A stretch of DNA of 64,000 bases, from NCBI GenBank assembly GCA_965203525.1, contig OZ241898.1:186001-250000 (forward strand), in the 5' to 3' direction. A program made the translations under genes and the position numbers. The notes beneath the pieces were generated by a model. It did not search any database. It saw only the letters and a list, made by a program, of their open reading frames with translations, and had not been told where the DNA came from. Shown in pieces: positions 41,825 to 50,855 of the stretch. Each line of letters begins with the position of its first letter. Position 1 is the stretch's first letter. The stretch is from WTFV01 sp965203525 (GTDB lineage Bacteria > Acidobacteriota > Vicinamibacteria > Vicinamibacterales > UBA8438).

Positions 41825-42658
41825 ATGGATCTGTTTCAGTGGGGAACCAATCCGTGGGGGCAGGAGACCCTGATCAGGGTCTCCTGGGATCTCCTCTACC
41901 TGTTCTTCTGGGCCGGCGTCGCCTTCATCGTGTTCCACGTCGTGTACGCGGCGGTCTGGTTGCCGAAACTGGCGAGGGCGAACGGCGGTCAGGAGGGGGA
42001 GGCAACCGGCGTTCCGGAGGCGATCGAGCGGCACACGCTGGCCGCGCGGTTGTTCCACTGGGTGATGGCGGCTGCGATGCTGGTGCTGCTGGTGACCGGG
42101 TTCTTCCCGATCATCGGCATCCAGTTTCCCTGGGTCACCATCCACTGGGTCGCGGGCGTCGTTCTGACGATCTCGATTCTCTACCACATCGTCCACGCCA
42201 CCTTCTACCTCGACTTCTGGTCGATCTGGATTCTTCCGGACGACATGGACGAAGCGGTGCAGCGCGTGAAGCGGCAGTTGGGACAGGAAGCGGGCGAAGT
42301 CCGGAAGCACGGGAAGTACCCGCTGGACCACAAGCTGTACCACACCGCGGTGATGCTGGCGGGGCTGGCCGTGATCGGGACCGGCCTGGTCATGATGTTC
42401 CGGATCGAGAACGTGCTGGTGCCGCGGAACGCGTACCTGTTGTCCGAGGCGACCTGGGGGCTGATGTACGCGCTCCACGGGCTGGGTGCGGTGCTCTTCG
42501 TCATGCTGACGCTGACCCACATCTACTTCGCGATTCGGCCTGACAAGTTCTGGCTGACGAAGTCGATGCTCTTCGGGTCCGTCGACCGGGACCACTATCT
42601 GGCGCACCATGACCCGAAGCGCTGGGATGTGTCGAAGGAGTCCACGTCGAAGGGTTAG
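41825..42658 (+). CDS. Membrane cytochrome b partner of the molybdenum hydroxylase
   Basis: 277 residues with about five hydrophobic helices. Histidines fit haem ligation in formate dehydrogenase gamma / b561-type cytochromes: LFHWVMAAAMLVLLVTGFF, VTIHWVAGVV, ILYHIVHATFYLDF, LHGLGAVLFVMLTLTHIYFA. It starts with no gap after the FAD subunit, so it belongs to the complex. Electrons from substrate oxidation in the periplasm would pass through its haems to quinone. This makes the enzyme a respiratory dehydrogenase rather than a soluble oxidase. Confidence 0.85.
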   Translation: MDLFQWGTNPWGQETLIRVSWDLLYLFFWAGVAFIVFHVVYAAVWLPKLARANGGQEGEATGVPEAIERHTLAARLFHWVMAAAMLVLLVTGFFPIIGIQFPWVTIHWVAGVVLTISILYHIVHATFYLDFWSIWILPDDMDEAVQRVKRQLGQEAGEVRKHGKYPLDHKLYHTAVMLAGLAVIGTGLVMMFRIENVLVPRNAYLLSEATWGLMYALHGLGAVLFVMLTLTHIYFAIRPDKFWLTKSMLFGSVDRDHYLAHHDPKRWDVSKESTSKG

Positions 42659-42777
42659 CAACCGCACGCCGCAGCCGAACCGGTATTTCTCTCACGGGGC
42701 GGCGCCGGGCTGAGCTTGGCGTCGCTCCTTTCTTGTACGGCGCAGCCATGCGCGTGCCAACCCCGTGAGGTGTCTGT

Positions 42778-43218
42778 ATGTCGCAGTCCGCGACCGAAGC
42801 GCTGCAGGCGCATGTTGACGTCGTCGAGGAAACGTACGAATTCTGTCTCGCCTATGCCGCCAAGGGGGTCAATGCGCAGATGGCGGCGGCGAACGACAGG
42901 CTGGTGCGCGAACGGCTCGAGAAGATGGCGGCGGCCCTGGCGGAACTTCCGGGCAGCTTCATGGCGCTGGCCGAGGAGCGCGGTTCGCAGAACGGAGATC
43001 GGTACCGGGCGTTCGTGGAAGTCATGCGGCGCGATTCCGCCGCCGGCCTGGCGGCGGTGCAGCTCGTTCTCGCCCAACCGGGCATCACGTCGCAAATGAT
43101 CGACAACCTGAACGGGATGATCCACCTTCGCGCGCTGTTGACCGACGTGTTCCTGCTCGACGAGATTCTTCGGCCGGACGCCGCGCATCCGCCGCATACG
43201 CCGCCGGCCGGGGAGTGA
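42778..43218 (+). CDS. Unrecognised all-helical protein after the hydroxylase operon
   Basis: 146 residues, predicted almost entirely alpha-helical, with no signal peptide. Segments include ALQAHVDVVEETYEFCLAYA and DNLNGMIHLRALLTDVFLLD. It is not assigned to a family. It lies 119 bp after the cytochrome b gene on the same strand and may be a maturation or regulatory helper of the hydroxylase, but nothing proves this. The ATG lies behind GTGAGG. Confidence 0.65.
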   Translation: MSQSATEALQAHVDVVEETYEFCLAYAAKGVNAQMAAANDRLVRERLEKMAAALAELPGSFMALAEERGSQNGDRYRAFVEVMRRDSAAGLAAVQLVLAQPGITSQMIDNLNGMIHLRALLTDVFLLDEILRPDAAHPPHTPPAGE

Positions 43219-43376
43219 CCGCGCACGCGCCGGGACGAGGGCGCTGATGCCGGCCGCAACCCCGCCGGTGATGGGTGACCGCGCACGCACCGGACGAGGG
43301 GTGTCGTGCGACTCGGCAGGCGGCACGGATCGTCTTCACGATGGCACAGCGCGACTGCGCACGCGCCGGGACGAGG
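43215..43376 (+). repeat. Three short direct repeats of about 26 bp
   Basis: GCGCACGCGCCGGGACGAGG-type units at 43215-43240, 43275-43299 and 43351-43376, spaced about 60-75 bp apart in the gap before the SDR gene. The first overlaps the preceding stop codon. Function unknown. Confidence 0.7.
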
Positions 43377-43416
43377 TGTCGCGACCTCGGGCGAGAAAGC
43401 GGGGTCCCAGGGTTCG

Positions 43417-44157
43417 ATGGATCTCACCGACAAGGTCGCGCTCGTCACGGGCGGCAGGCGCATCGGCGTCGCGGTCGCCGAACGACTCGCCGGTCTCGGC
43501 GTGGACGTTGCGCTTTCCTGCAATCGATCCAGGGGCCAGGCGGAACAGGCGGCGGAACGAGTGCGCCGCGCCGGTCGGACGGCGGTAGTTGCGCGAGCGG
43601 ATCTCAGGCGGCTGCCGGAGGTGGAACGGCTGGTCGATGGAACCGCCGCGCGGTTCGGGCGCCTCGACATGCTGATCAACATGGCGTCGGTCTATCGGCG
43701 GACGTCCTTCGACGCGCTGACGGACGAGGACTGGACCGGGACGCTGGACGTCGATCTTTCCGCGGCGTGGAGGCTCACGCGCGCGGCGGTGCCTCATCTG
43801 CGGGCGGCGGGCGGCGGGCGAATCGTTCACTTCAGTGACTGGACCGCGGCCAGCGGCCGGCCGCGCTACGCCGGTTATCTTCCCTACTACGTGGCGAAAC
43901 GAGCCGTGATCGGGCTGGCGGAGGCGCTGGCGCTGGAGCTTGCCGGCGCCGGTATTCTCGTGAACGTCGTTGCGCCCGGTCCGATCGTTCCGCCTCCCGA
44001 CCTGGACGCCGGCGAGGTCGAGGCGGTCGAACGGGCGACCCCGGTGGGCCGGTGGGGCGGTCCGGATGCAATCGCCGATACGGTCGCCGGCGTGCTGCAG
44101 TCCGACTTCCTGACCGGCGAGACCATCCGCGTGGACGGCGGCCGGCACTTGCGATAG
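43417..44157 (+). CDS. Short-chain dehydrogenase/reductase, pteridine-reductase-like
   Basis: 246 residues. A Rossmann motif VALVTGGRRIGVAVAERLAG lies at the N-terminus (the RRIG form is common in pteridine reductases), with INMASVYRR in place of NNAG, HFSDWTAA for the catalytic Ser strand, and YYVAKRA with the catalytic Tyr and Lys. It ends TIRVDGGRHLR. NAD(P)H-linked reduction is certain to family level; the substrate is not. The cupin gene starts 9 bp downstream, so both are likely one operon. Confidence 0.88.
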   Translation: MDLTDKVALVTGGRRIGVAVAERLAGLGVDVALSCNRSRGQAEQAAERVRRAGRTAVVARADLRRLPEVERLVDGTAARFGRLDMLINMASVYRRTSFDALTDEDWTGTLDVDLSAAWRLTRAAVPHLRAAGGGRIVHFSDWTAASGRPRYAGYLPYYVAKRAVIGLAEALALELAGAGILVNVVAPGPIVPPPDLDAGEVEAVERATPVGRWGGPDAIADTVAGVLQSDFLTGETIRVDGGRHLR

Positions 44158-44166
44158 GGATCAGCG

Positions 44167-44532
44167 ATGCCGATCCTGATCGAGAGCCCGGCCATCGTCG
44201 AGGCGGCCGGAACGAAACCGAAGCAGATTCAGGAGTTCGCGGGCCGGGTCAATTCCGGGCACCGGCAGGTGAGCGTGGCGCGCATGGTTTCACCCGCGGG
44301 TTGGGAGGAGCCGGGCCAGCGGCCGGAGTTCGAGGAGATCACCATCGTGCTGCGCGGAATGCTCCGCGTCGAGCACGAGGGGGGGCGTCTCGACGTGAAG
44401 GCCGGGCAGGCCGTGGTGACGGCGCCCGGCGAATGGGTGCGCTACGGCACTCCCGAGCCCGGCGGGGCGGAGTACGTCGCCGTCTGCCTGCCAGCGTTCT
44501 CGCCGGCCACGGTCCATCGAGATGACGGTTGA
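44167..44532 (+). CDS. Small cupin-domain protein
   Basis: 121 residues forming one cupin barrel. Motif 1 is seen as EFEEITIVLRGMLRVEHEG and motif 2 as VVTAPGEWVRYGTPEPGGAEYVAVC. The usual metal-binding histidines are mostly replaced (Glu remains), so it may bind a ligand rather than catalyse. Located right after the SDR gene. Confidence 0.8.
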   Translation: MPILIESPAIVEAAGTKPKQIQEFAGRVNSGHRQVSVARMVSPAGWEEPGQRPEFEEITIVLRGMLRVEHEGGRLDVKAGQAVVTAPGEWVRYGTPEPGGAEYVAVCLPAFSPATVHRDDG

Positions 44533-44598
44533 CGGCCTGCTCAGCGCAACGGCGGGTCGCCTCCGTGTGCCGCGATACGATTCGCGCCGGCGGCCCGC

Positions 44599-44731
44599 TC
44601 AGCGCAGCAGCGCCCCGTCCCACAACCGTTTCAGGAAGTCGAGCACCGGCAGCACCTGCACGTCGTCCCACAGCGCCGCGCGTCGTCCGAGATAGACGCC
44701 GTAGCAGGTCGCGGCGTGCGGAGCGAGATGT
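44599..44731 (-). pseudogene. 3' fragment of the ATPase gene split by IS21
   Basis: Encodes TCYGVYLGRRAALWDDVQVL and FLKRLWDGALLR then stop. This is the natural C-terminus of the ATPase whose 5' part lies at 47242-48262. Removing the element and one GATGT copy rejoins the reading frame exactly (REHL followed by APHAATCYG). Confidence 0.85.
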
Positions 44732-44805
44732 TGTCAGGCGACAGTGAAAACTGCCCCCCTGGCGACATCGAAAACTGACCCCCTTGTCCAGGGAGGAGTC
44801 AGCAG

Positions 44806-46086
44806 ATGAAGGGATGCGAGGATGTCGGCTCGTGGACGGGGAGGCCACGGGCACAGACGATGATGAAATCAGATGAGGTGGAGGCGATGCTGCGTCTGCA
44901 CGCGCTCGGTTGGGGACTCAGGCGCATAGCGCGGGAGTTCGGGTGCAGTCGGAACACGGTGAGACGCTACGTGGCGGCCGACGGCTGGACGGCGTACCGC
45001 CGCCGGGCCGGTGGCGGCCGGCTCGAGACGCAGGAGGCGTGGCTGAAGGAGCGCTTCTTCCGGCACCGGGGCAACGCCGAGGTGGTACGCCAGGACCTGC
45101 TGCGGGAGCAGTCGGTGGAGGTGAGCCTGCGCACGGTGGAGCGCGCGGTGGCGCCGTTGCGTCGGCTGCTGACGGCGGAGGCGAAGGCGACGGTGCGTTT
45201 CGAGACGCCGCCGGGCCGTCAACTGCAGATCGACTTCGGGCAGCTCCGGGTGCCGATCGCCGCCGAGCGGGAGCGGGTGTACCTGTTCGTGGCGACGTTG
45301 GGGTATTCGCGGCGCTGCCACGTGGCGGCGTTCCGTCACGAGCGGCAGTCGTCGTGGTTCCGGGGTCTGGAAGGGGCGTTCGGTCACTTCGGCGGCGTGC
45401 CCCGGGAGGTGCTGATCGACAACCCGCGTCCGCTGGTGGTCAGCCACGACGCGGTGACGCGCGCGGTCGAGTTCAACGACCGGTTCCTGGCGTTCGCGGC
45501 CTACTGGGGATTCCGTCCGCGCGCCTGTGCTCCGTATCGGGCGCGGACCAAGGGGAAGGACGAGCGGGGTGTCGGCTACGTCAAGGGGAACGCGATCGCG
45601 GGCCATCGCTTCGAGAGTTGGGCGGCGCTGGAGGCGCATCTGGGATGGTGGCAGCGGGAGATTGCGGACCGGCGGCGCCACGGCACGACGGGGGAGGTCC
45701 CTCTCGACCGCTTCGTCCGGGAAGCGGAGAGCCTGCGCCCCTGTGCGGGGCGGCCGCCGTTCGGCCAGTTGCGGGACCTGGTTCGGACGGTCCATGCCGA
45801 CTGCGCGGTGGTGGTCGACACCAACGCCTACTCGGTGCCGTGGCGGCTGATCGGCGAGCGCGTGCGGGTGGTGGTCAGCGGCGGGCGGGTGCGTGTGCAC
45901 CACGGGCCGGACGTCGTCGCCGAGCATGTCGAGCATCCGGGCCGGCACGCGCGGGTCATCAACCGCGCGCACCTGGTCGGCGTCAACGGAGGCCCCCGCC
46001 CGTCTGAGACCGCGGCGGTCCGGCCGCGGCCGGCGTTGCTGCGTCCGCTCGCCGAGTATGCGGCGGTCGCCGGGGGGAGCTTCTGA
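44806..46086 (+). CDS. istA: IS21-type transposase IstA
   Basis: 426 residues. The N-terminal helix-turn-helix (LGWGLRRIAREFGCSRNTVR) binds the element ends. The rve-type catalytic core has QIDFGQLRV (first Asp), VLIDNPRPLV (second Asp) and TKGKDERGVGYVKGN (Glu). A C-terminal beta domain (NAYSVPWRLIGERVRVVVSG) follows. Works with IstB. The start behind AGGGAGGAG is strong; a later in-frame ATG at 44860 is possible. istB begins 1 bp after the stop. Confidence 0.93.
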   Translation: MKGCEDVGSWTGRPRAQTMMKSDEVEAMLRLHALGWGLRRIAREFGCSRNTVRRYVAADGWTAYRRRAGGGRLETQEAWLKERFFRHRGNAEVVRQDLLREQSVEVSLRTVERAVAPLRRLLTAEAKATVRFETPPGRQLQIDFGQLRVPIAAERERVYLFVATLGYSRRCHVAAFRHERQSSWFRGLEGAFGHFGGVPREVLIDNPRPLVVSHDAVTRAVEFNDRFLAFAAYWGFRPRACAPYRARTKGKDERGVGYVKGNAIAGHRFESWAALEAHLGWWQREIADRRRHGTTGEVPLDRFVREAESLRPCAGRPPFGQLRDLVRTVHADCAVVVDTNAYSVPWRLIGERVRVVVSGGRVRVHHGPDVVAEHVEHPGRHARVINRAHLVGVNGGPRPSETAAVRPRPALLRPLAEYAAVAGGSF

Positions 46087-46087
46087 G

Positions 46088-46942
46088 ATGGCCGGTGTGG
46101 ACCAGGACACGCTGGCCGGCTGGCTGACCCGGCTGCGGCTGACGGCGATCCGCGACCAGCTCGACAACCTGCTCGACGAGGCGGCGGAGCGGAAGCTGAC
46201 GCTGCGCGAGGCGCTGGCCCTGTTCGTCGAACGGGAGGTTGCCCGCAAGGACGAACGGCGCATCGGGATGGCGTTCCAGATCGCGCACTTCCCGGCCGTG
46301 CGCGAACTCGCGGACTTCGACTTCCCGGCGCAGCGGAGCGTCGACGAGCGCCAGATCCGGGAGTTGGCGGCGTCGCGGTGGGTGGCGCACGGCGACGCGC
46401 TGCTGCTGCTCGGTCCGCCCGGGGTCGGCAAGACGCATCTGGCGATAGCGCTCGGGCGCGAGGCGATCCGGCAGCGCTACTCGGTGCTGTTCACGACGGC
46501 CCAGGCGCTGATGGCGGCGCTGGTCAAGGCGCACAGCACGGGCCGGCTGGAAGACCGACTGGTCTTCTACGCCAAGCCGAAGCTGCTCATCGTCGACGAA
46601 CTCGGCTACCTGCCGTTCGAGGCGCACGCCGCGCACCTGTTCTTCCAGCTCGTCGCGAGGCGCTACGAGCGCGGAAGCCTCCTGATCACGTCGAACCGGC
46701 CGGTGAGCGAATGGGGCGAGGTGTTCGGCGACGCGGTGGTCGCCACCGCGATCCTCGACCGGCTGCTGCACCACAGCCACGTTCTGACGATCACCGGCGA
46801 GAGCTACCGGCTGCGGGAGAAGCGTCGAGCGGGCGCCCTGAAGATCCCGGTATCGGAGCCTGCCGCGGCGGGGGACCCGCTCGCGGGCATCGACAGGACC
46901 ACGCGGCCGACACCGCGGCGGGCACGGGCGCGGACCCTGTGA
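46088..46942 (+). CDS. istB: IS21-type helper ATPase IstB
   Basis: 284 residues, DnaC/DnaA-like AAA+ ATPase. Walker A is LLGPPGVGKTHLAIALG, Walker B is LLIVDELGYLPF, and the sensor region is LLITSNRPVSEW. It loads on target DNA and activates IstA. Its last codons lie in a 44-bp tandem duplication, so the natural C-terminus may have been slightly extended. Confidence 0.93.
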   Translation: MAGVDQDTLAGWLTRLRLTAIRDQLDNLLDEAAERKLTLREALALFVEREVARKDERRIGMAFQIAHFPAVRELADFDFPAQRSVDERQIRELAASRWVAHGDALLLLGPPGVGKTHLAIALGREAIRQRYSVLFTTAQALMAALVKAHSTGRLEDRLVFYAKPKLLIVDELGYLPFEAHAAHLFFQLVARRYERGSLLITSNRPVSEWGEVFGDAVVATAILDRLLHHSHVLTITGESYRLREKRRAGALKIPVSEPAAAGDPLAGIDRTTRPTPRRARARTL

Positions 46943-46982
46943 CCACACGGCCGACACCGCGGCGGGCACGGACGCGGACCCT
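46897..46982 (+). repeat. Tandem duplication across the istB stop codon
   Basis: Units 46897-46938 and 46941-46982 (GGCCGACACCGCGGCGGGCA core) differ at two or three bases. The rest of the element to 47190 shows no further gene. Confidence 0.8.
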
Positions 46983-47241
46983 CGCGCCAGGCGACTCGTG
47001 CGAGGGTCGCGTCCACTCCGGGAGTCGTGTGGATCCTGCCACCGGCGTGGAAAACGCGCGCGGGCGCTTCGAAAAGGAGTGCCGCATCGAGAAGCGCGTT
47101 TCCCACCCCGGTTTGGACGGCGCAAGCGCCGCCCACAGGCTCCACACGAATTCATCGTTGTCGATCTGTATACATACGCCGTTTCTTCGGGGGGTCAGTT
47201 TTCGATGTCGCCAGGGGGTCAGTTTTGGATGTCGCTTGACA

Positions 47242-48262
47242 GATGTTCCCGGGCCCGGTGCAGGCCCCGGTTGAAGCGCCGGTCCCAGCGCGCCGCCGCC
47301 TTGATTTCGATCGCCACGAATCCCGCGGCCGTTTCACAGAGCACGTCCACTTCCGCGCCGTCGTAGCTCCGCCAGTAGTGCGGACGATAGTGGCGGCCCG
47401 AGTAGCTCAGAAAGGCGCGGATTTCGTTCAGGATGAACGTTTCCACCAACGGTCCCCGTTCTTCCGGCGCCGGCGGATAGGGCAGGCGGCCCGTCAGCGC
47501 CCGCACGACGCCCGCGTCGAAGAAATAGAACTTGCTCTGCCGCACCTGTCTGGTCGCGGACTTCAGCTTCCAGGCCGGCAGCCAGTACCCGATCAGCGTG
47601 TCGGTCAGAATCGCGAAGTGGTTCTGGACGGTCCTGCGGTCGATGCCGGCGTCGCGGGCGATGGACGTGGCGTTGGTCGCCTGCGCGTTCTGGCGGGCGG
47701 CGATCTCCAGGAACCGCGCGAAGGCGCCGAGGTTGCGGGTCAGCGCTTCGGCCTGCACTTCCTGCACCAGATAGGTCTCGGCGTACGTGCGCAGGTAGTC
47801 TTCGGGATGGTCGCCGGCGACGGCCATCGGCAGCGTGCCGTGCGAGAGCGCCCGCTCGACGTCGAGTGCGAAGTCCAGCTCGGCCGACACGAGGGGGAAC
47901 ATCGTCGTCGTGACGGCGCGGCCCGCGAGCAGATTGACGCCGCGCCGCCGTAGCTGGCGCGCGCTGGAACCGGAGAGCACGAAACGCAGGCCGCGGCCTT
48001 CGATGAGCCGATGCACCTCGTTCAGGAGCCCGGGGACCTTCTGCACCTCGTCGATGACCGCCCACGAGCCCGCCGGCAGCGTGGCGAGTTCCCGGTGCAG
48101 GGCGTCCGGGGCCTTGCTCAACCGCAACGCCTCGCCGGTGTCGAGCAGGTCGTACGTGGCGGCGGCCGGAAACCGGTCGCGGATCCAGGTGGTCTTGCCG
48201 GTGCCCCGCGGGCCGAACAGGAAGACCGAACGTGTGGGCGTCGGGAGCAATCTGGCGTACAA
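47242..48262 (-). pseudogene. 5' part of a DUF4143-type ATPase gene, truncated by IS21
   Basis: About 340 codons of an AAA+/DUF4143 protein: FLFGPRGTGKTTWIRDRF (Walker A), WAVIDEVQKVPGLLNEV (Walker B), GSSARQLRRRG, then the nuclease-fold-like domain GAEVDVLCETAAGFVAIEIK. The start seems to be TTG 48262 (stop codon just upstream in frame). The present frame runs a few codons into the IS end before stopping. The full gene would encode about 382 residues with the piece at 44599-44731. Missing only about 40 C-terminal residues, the product could still fold, but the native gene is broken. Confidence 0.85.
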
Positions 48263-48459
48263 TACGTACTATTTTACCCAAAATTCGGGCATATTTATCA
48301 GGCACTCACGCCGCCGAGAAATCCACGTTGTCCCCCGTTTGCCGAAGCATCTCGCCCGGCGGGCTCCGCGGCGTGCCGACGCCCGTCAGACCGCGCAAGA
48401 AGCGGAGCGAGGTGGCACGCGCAGCCTGGATGAGCGCCCGCTTGCGCACATGCCGGGCT
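48263..48459. other. Intergenic stretch with AT-rich promoter-like sequence
   Basis: Between the broken ATPase gene and the DPP-IV gene. The first 50 bp are markedly AT-rich (GTACTATTTTACCCAAAATT on the plus strand), suggesting the ATPase promoter. Nothing else is recognisable. Confidence 0.4.
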
Positions 48460-50775
48460 TTATCGAACGGCGACGCGCTCGGGCCGCAGATGCTCGAGGA
48501 CGAACGCCAGCATCTTCTCGCGGCGGTGCAGCTCCAGGTCGGGACCGCCGAGCCGGTGCCGGGACCGCGGGTAGATCATCATGTCGAACGGCTTGCCGGC
48601 CTGCTGCAGGGCGAGCGCGAACTGCAGGGTGTTCTGCATGTGGACGTTCTCGTCCATCGAGCCGTGGACGAGCAGCAGCGCGCCGTGCAGGTCGGCGGCG
48701 TCGAAGCGCGGCGAGCTGCGCCGGTAGCCGTCCGGGTTGTGCTGCGGCATCCGCATGTAGCGTTCGGTGTAGATGGTGTCGTAGTCGCGCCAGTCGGTCA
48801 CCGATCCGCCCGCGATGCCCATCGACCAGCGCCGGCTGTGGGTCAGCGCGTAGCTGACCAGGAAGCCGCCGTAGCTCCAGCCTTCGATCCCGATCCGGTC
48901 GGCGTCGACGTAGCCCTGCCCGACGAGCCAGTCGAGACCGTCCTCCTGATCGCGGAGCTCCAGCTCGCCGAACCGCTGGTAGACGGGCCAGGTGGAGACG
49001 GCGCCCTTGCCGCTGGCGGTGCTGTTGTCCAGCACCCAGACGATGACGCCGCGCTGGGCCAGGAGCCGCCACCAGAGCGTCTCGCGGCTCCAGGCGTTGC
49101 GGACGCGCTGCACGTGCGGGCCGCCGTAGACGTGCTGGTACACGGGGTAGCGCCGCGACGGGTCGAAGCCGGTCGGCCTGATCATCAGCGCTTCCATCTC
49201 GAAGCCGTCGCGGTTGGCGACCTGCAGGAACTCCGGGGCCGGCAGATCGTAGTCGCGGAGCGCGGCCACCTCGCCGGCGGCCACGACGCGCGCCACCGAT
49301 CCGTCCGTCGCGTGGACGCGCACCTGGGGCGGCGTGGAGACGTCGCTCCAGCGGTCGATGTAGTGCGTCAGGCCGGGATTGAACGTGGCCCCGTGCGTGC
49401 CCGGGACCTCCGACAGCCGGCGCAGCCCGGAGCCGTCAAGGCCCACCCGGTAGACGTCGAGCCCGATCGGGCTGTGTTCGGTGCCGGAGAAATAGACCAC
49501 GCCGGCCGCTTCGTCGACGCCGTGGACGTTTCGCACCTCCCATTCGCCGCTCGTCACGGCGCGCCGCACCGCGCCGGACCGGTCGACGTGGTACAGGTGC
49601 TTCCAGCCGGAGCGTTCGCTCAGCCACAGGAAGGAGCCGTCCGCCAGCCAGAGCGGCGGGCCGTTGGCGTTGACCCACGCCTCGGTCGTCTCGCGCAGCA
49701 CCGTCTCGACGGATCCGCCGTTCGGATCCGCCAGGACCAGATCGAGCCAGGTCTGCTCGCGGTCCTGCACCTGGAAGACGACGCGGGCGCTGTCCGGCGT
49801 CCAGGCGACGTCGACGACGAGCGGATCGAACGGCCGGTAGCCGGAGAGGTCCGCCCAGGTGGTCGGACCACCGGCCGCGCGCACGATGCCGAGGCGGACC
49901 ACCGGGTTGGCGTCGCCCGCCTTGGGGTACTCCCAGTGCTCGACGCCGGGGTGATAGGGAATGTGGTCGAGCACGGTGAAGGTCGGCACCGCCCGGTCGT
50001 CGAGCCGGAGGTACGCGATGCGGGACGAGTCGGGGCTCCACCAGTAGCCGCGGAAGTTGCCGCGGCCGTAGATCTCCTCCTGGTACACCCAGTCGAGCCG
50101 CCCGTTCCGGATGCGGTCGCCGCCGTCGGTCGTCAGCGCGTGCTCGCGGCCGTGCTCGACGCCGACCACGATCAGGTTGCCGCCGCGGACGAAGGCGACC
50201 AGCCGGCCGTCGGGGCTCAGGGACGCTTCGGCCTCCGCCTCCGGCGTGGCGGTGAGGCGGCCGGCGCGCTCCGCGACGACGTCGTAGTGGTAGAGGTCGC
50301 CCGCGAACTCGAAGACCAGCGCGGTGCGCTTCCGGTCGGTCACGTGATCCGCCCGCCGGGCGATGCGTGCGGCGTCGGCCTCGCTCAGGCCCGGCAGCGC
50401 CGCCACCGCCGCTTCGAACGCGGCGACGTCGTAGAGCGGCGTGCGCGCGCCGGTGAGCGCGTCCACCCGCGCCAGCGGGCCGGCGAAGGGGTCCCGCGGG
50501 GACCGCCGCTCGACGTAGTGCCGGTCGTCGAGCCACGTCAGGCCGGACGGTGCGTTGCCGTCGAAGTCGGCGCGCCGCGCCGGACCGTAGAGGTCGGCGA
50601 CGGTCAGCGTCCGCGGCTGCGCCCCGGCAGGCGCCGGCAAGGCGGACAGACACGCGACCGCCGCCAGGACGAGCAGGGCTGCCGCCGCGGCGCGCGGCCT
50701 CCACGGTCCGGCGCGGCGGTGTTCGGGGCGGCTTCCGGACCGGGGCACGACGCGGTCGAACGGTGCGCAACGCAT
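48460..50775 (-). CDS. S9B dipeptidyl-peptidase IV-like serine peptidase
   Basis: 771 residues. A signal sequence (AAALLVLAAVACLSALPAPAG, about 31-50) precedes the DPP-IV beta-propeller (YVERRSPRDPFAG; WVYQEEIYGRGNFRGYWWSP with the Glu-Glu of N-terminal substrate binding). The alpha/beta-hydrolase domain has GIEGWSYGGFLVSYA (Ser), HGSMDENVHMQNT (Asp) and YPRSRHRLGG (His). It removes X-Pro or X-Ala dipeptides in the periplasm. Divergent from the DPP-III gene 80 bp away; together they suggest peptide scavenging. Confidence 0.92.
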   Translation of the reverse strand: MRCAPFDRVVPRSGSRPEHRRAGPWRPRAAAAALLVLAAVACLSALPAPAGAQPRTLTVADLYGPARRADFDGNAPSGLTWLDDRHYVERRSPRDPFAGPLARVDALTGARTPLYDVAAFEAAVAALPGLSEADAARIARRADHVTDRKRTALVFEFAGDLYHYDVVAERAGRLTATPEAEAEASLSPDGRLVAFVRGGNLIVVGVEHGREHALTTDGGDRIRNGRLDWVYQEEIYGRGNFRGYWWSPDSSRIAYLRLDDRAVPTFTVLDHIPYHPGVEHWEYPKAGDANPVVRLGIVRAAGGPTTWADLSGYRPFDPLVVDVAWTPDSARVVFQVQDREQTWLDLVLADPNGGSVETVLRETTEAWVNANGPPLWLADGSFLWLSERSGWKHLYHVDRSGAVRRAVTSGEWEVRNVHGVDEAAGVVYFSGTEHSPIGLDVYRVGLDGSGLRRLSEVPGTHGATFNPGLTHYIDRWSDVSTPPQVRVHATDGSVARVVAAGEVAALRDYDLPAPEFLQVANRDGFEMEALMIRPTGFDPSRRYPVYQHVYGGPHVQRVRNAWSRETLWWRLLAQRGVIVWVLDNSTASGKGAVSTWPVYQRFGELELRDQEDGLDWLVGQGYVDADRIGIEGWSYGGFLVSYALTHSRRWSMGIAGGSVTDWRDYDTIYTERYMRMPQHNPDGYRRSSPRFDAADLHGALLLVHGSMDENVHMQNTLQFALALQQAGKPFDMMIYPRSRHRLGGPDLELHRREKMLAFVLEHLRPERVAVR

Positions 50776-50855
50776 GGGGACAGCCTCCCGCCGATATAAT
50801 TTCGAGGAAAGCCTGCATTCTACAGCGGCCGGTTCGCCGGCGGCGGAGGAGACCC

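Larger units (their letters stand above)
44732..47241 (+). mobile_element. IS21-family insertion sequence
   Basis: A 2510-bp element with imperfect ends TGTCAGGCGACA (left) and its counterpart TGTCAAGCGACA (right, read inward). Each end has two internal copies of the GACATCGAAAACTGACCCCC-type repeat, as IS21 elements do. It is flanked by the 5-bp duplication GATGT (44727-44731 and 47242-47246). It carries istA and istB and interrupts a DUF4143-type ATPase gene. Confidence 0.92.
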
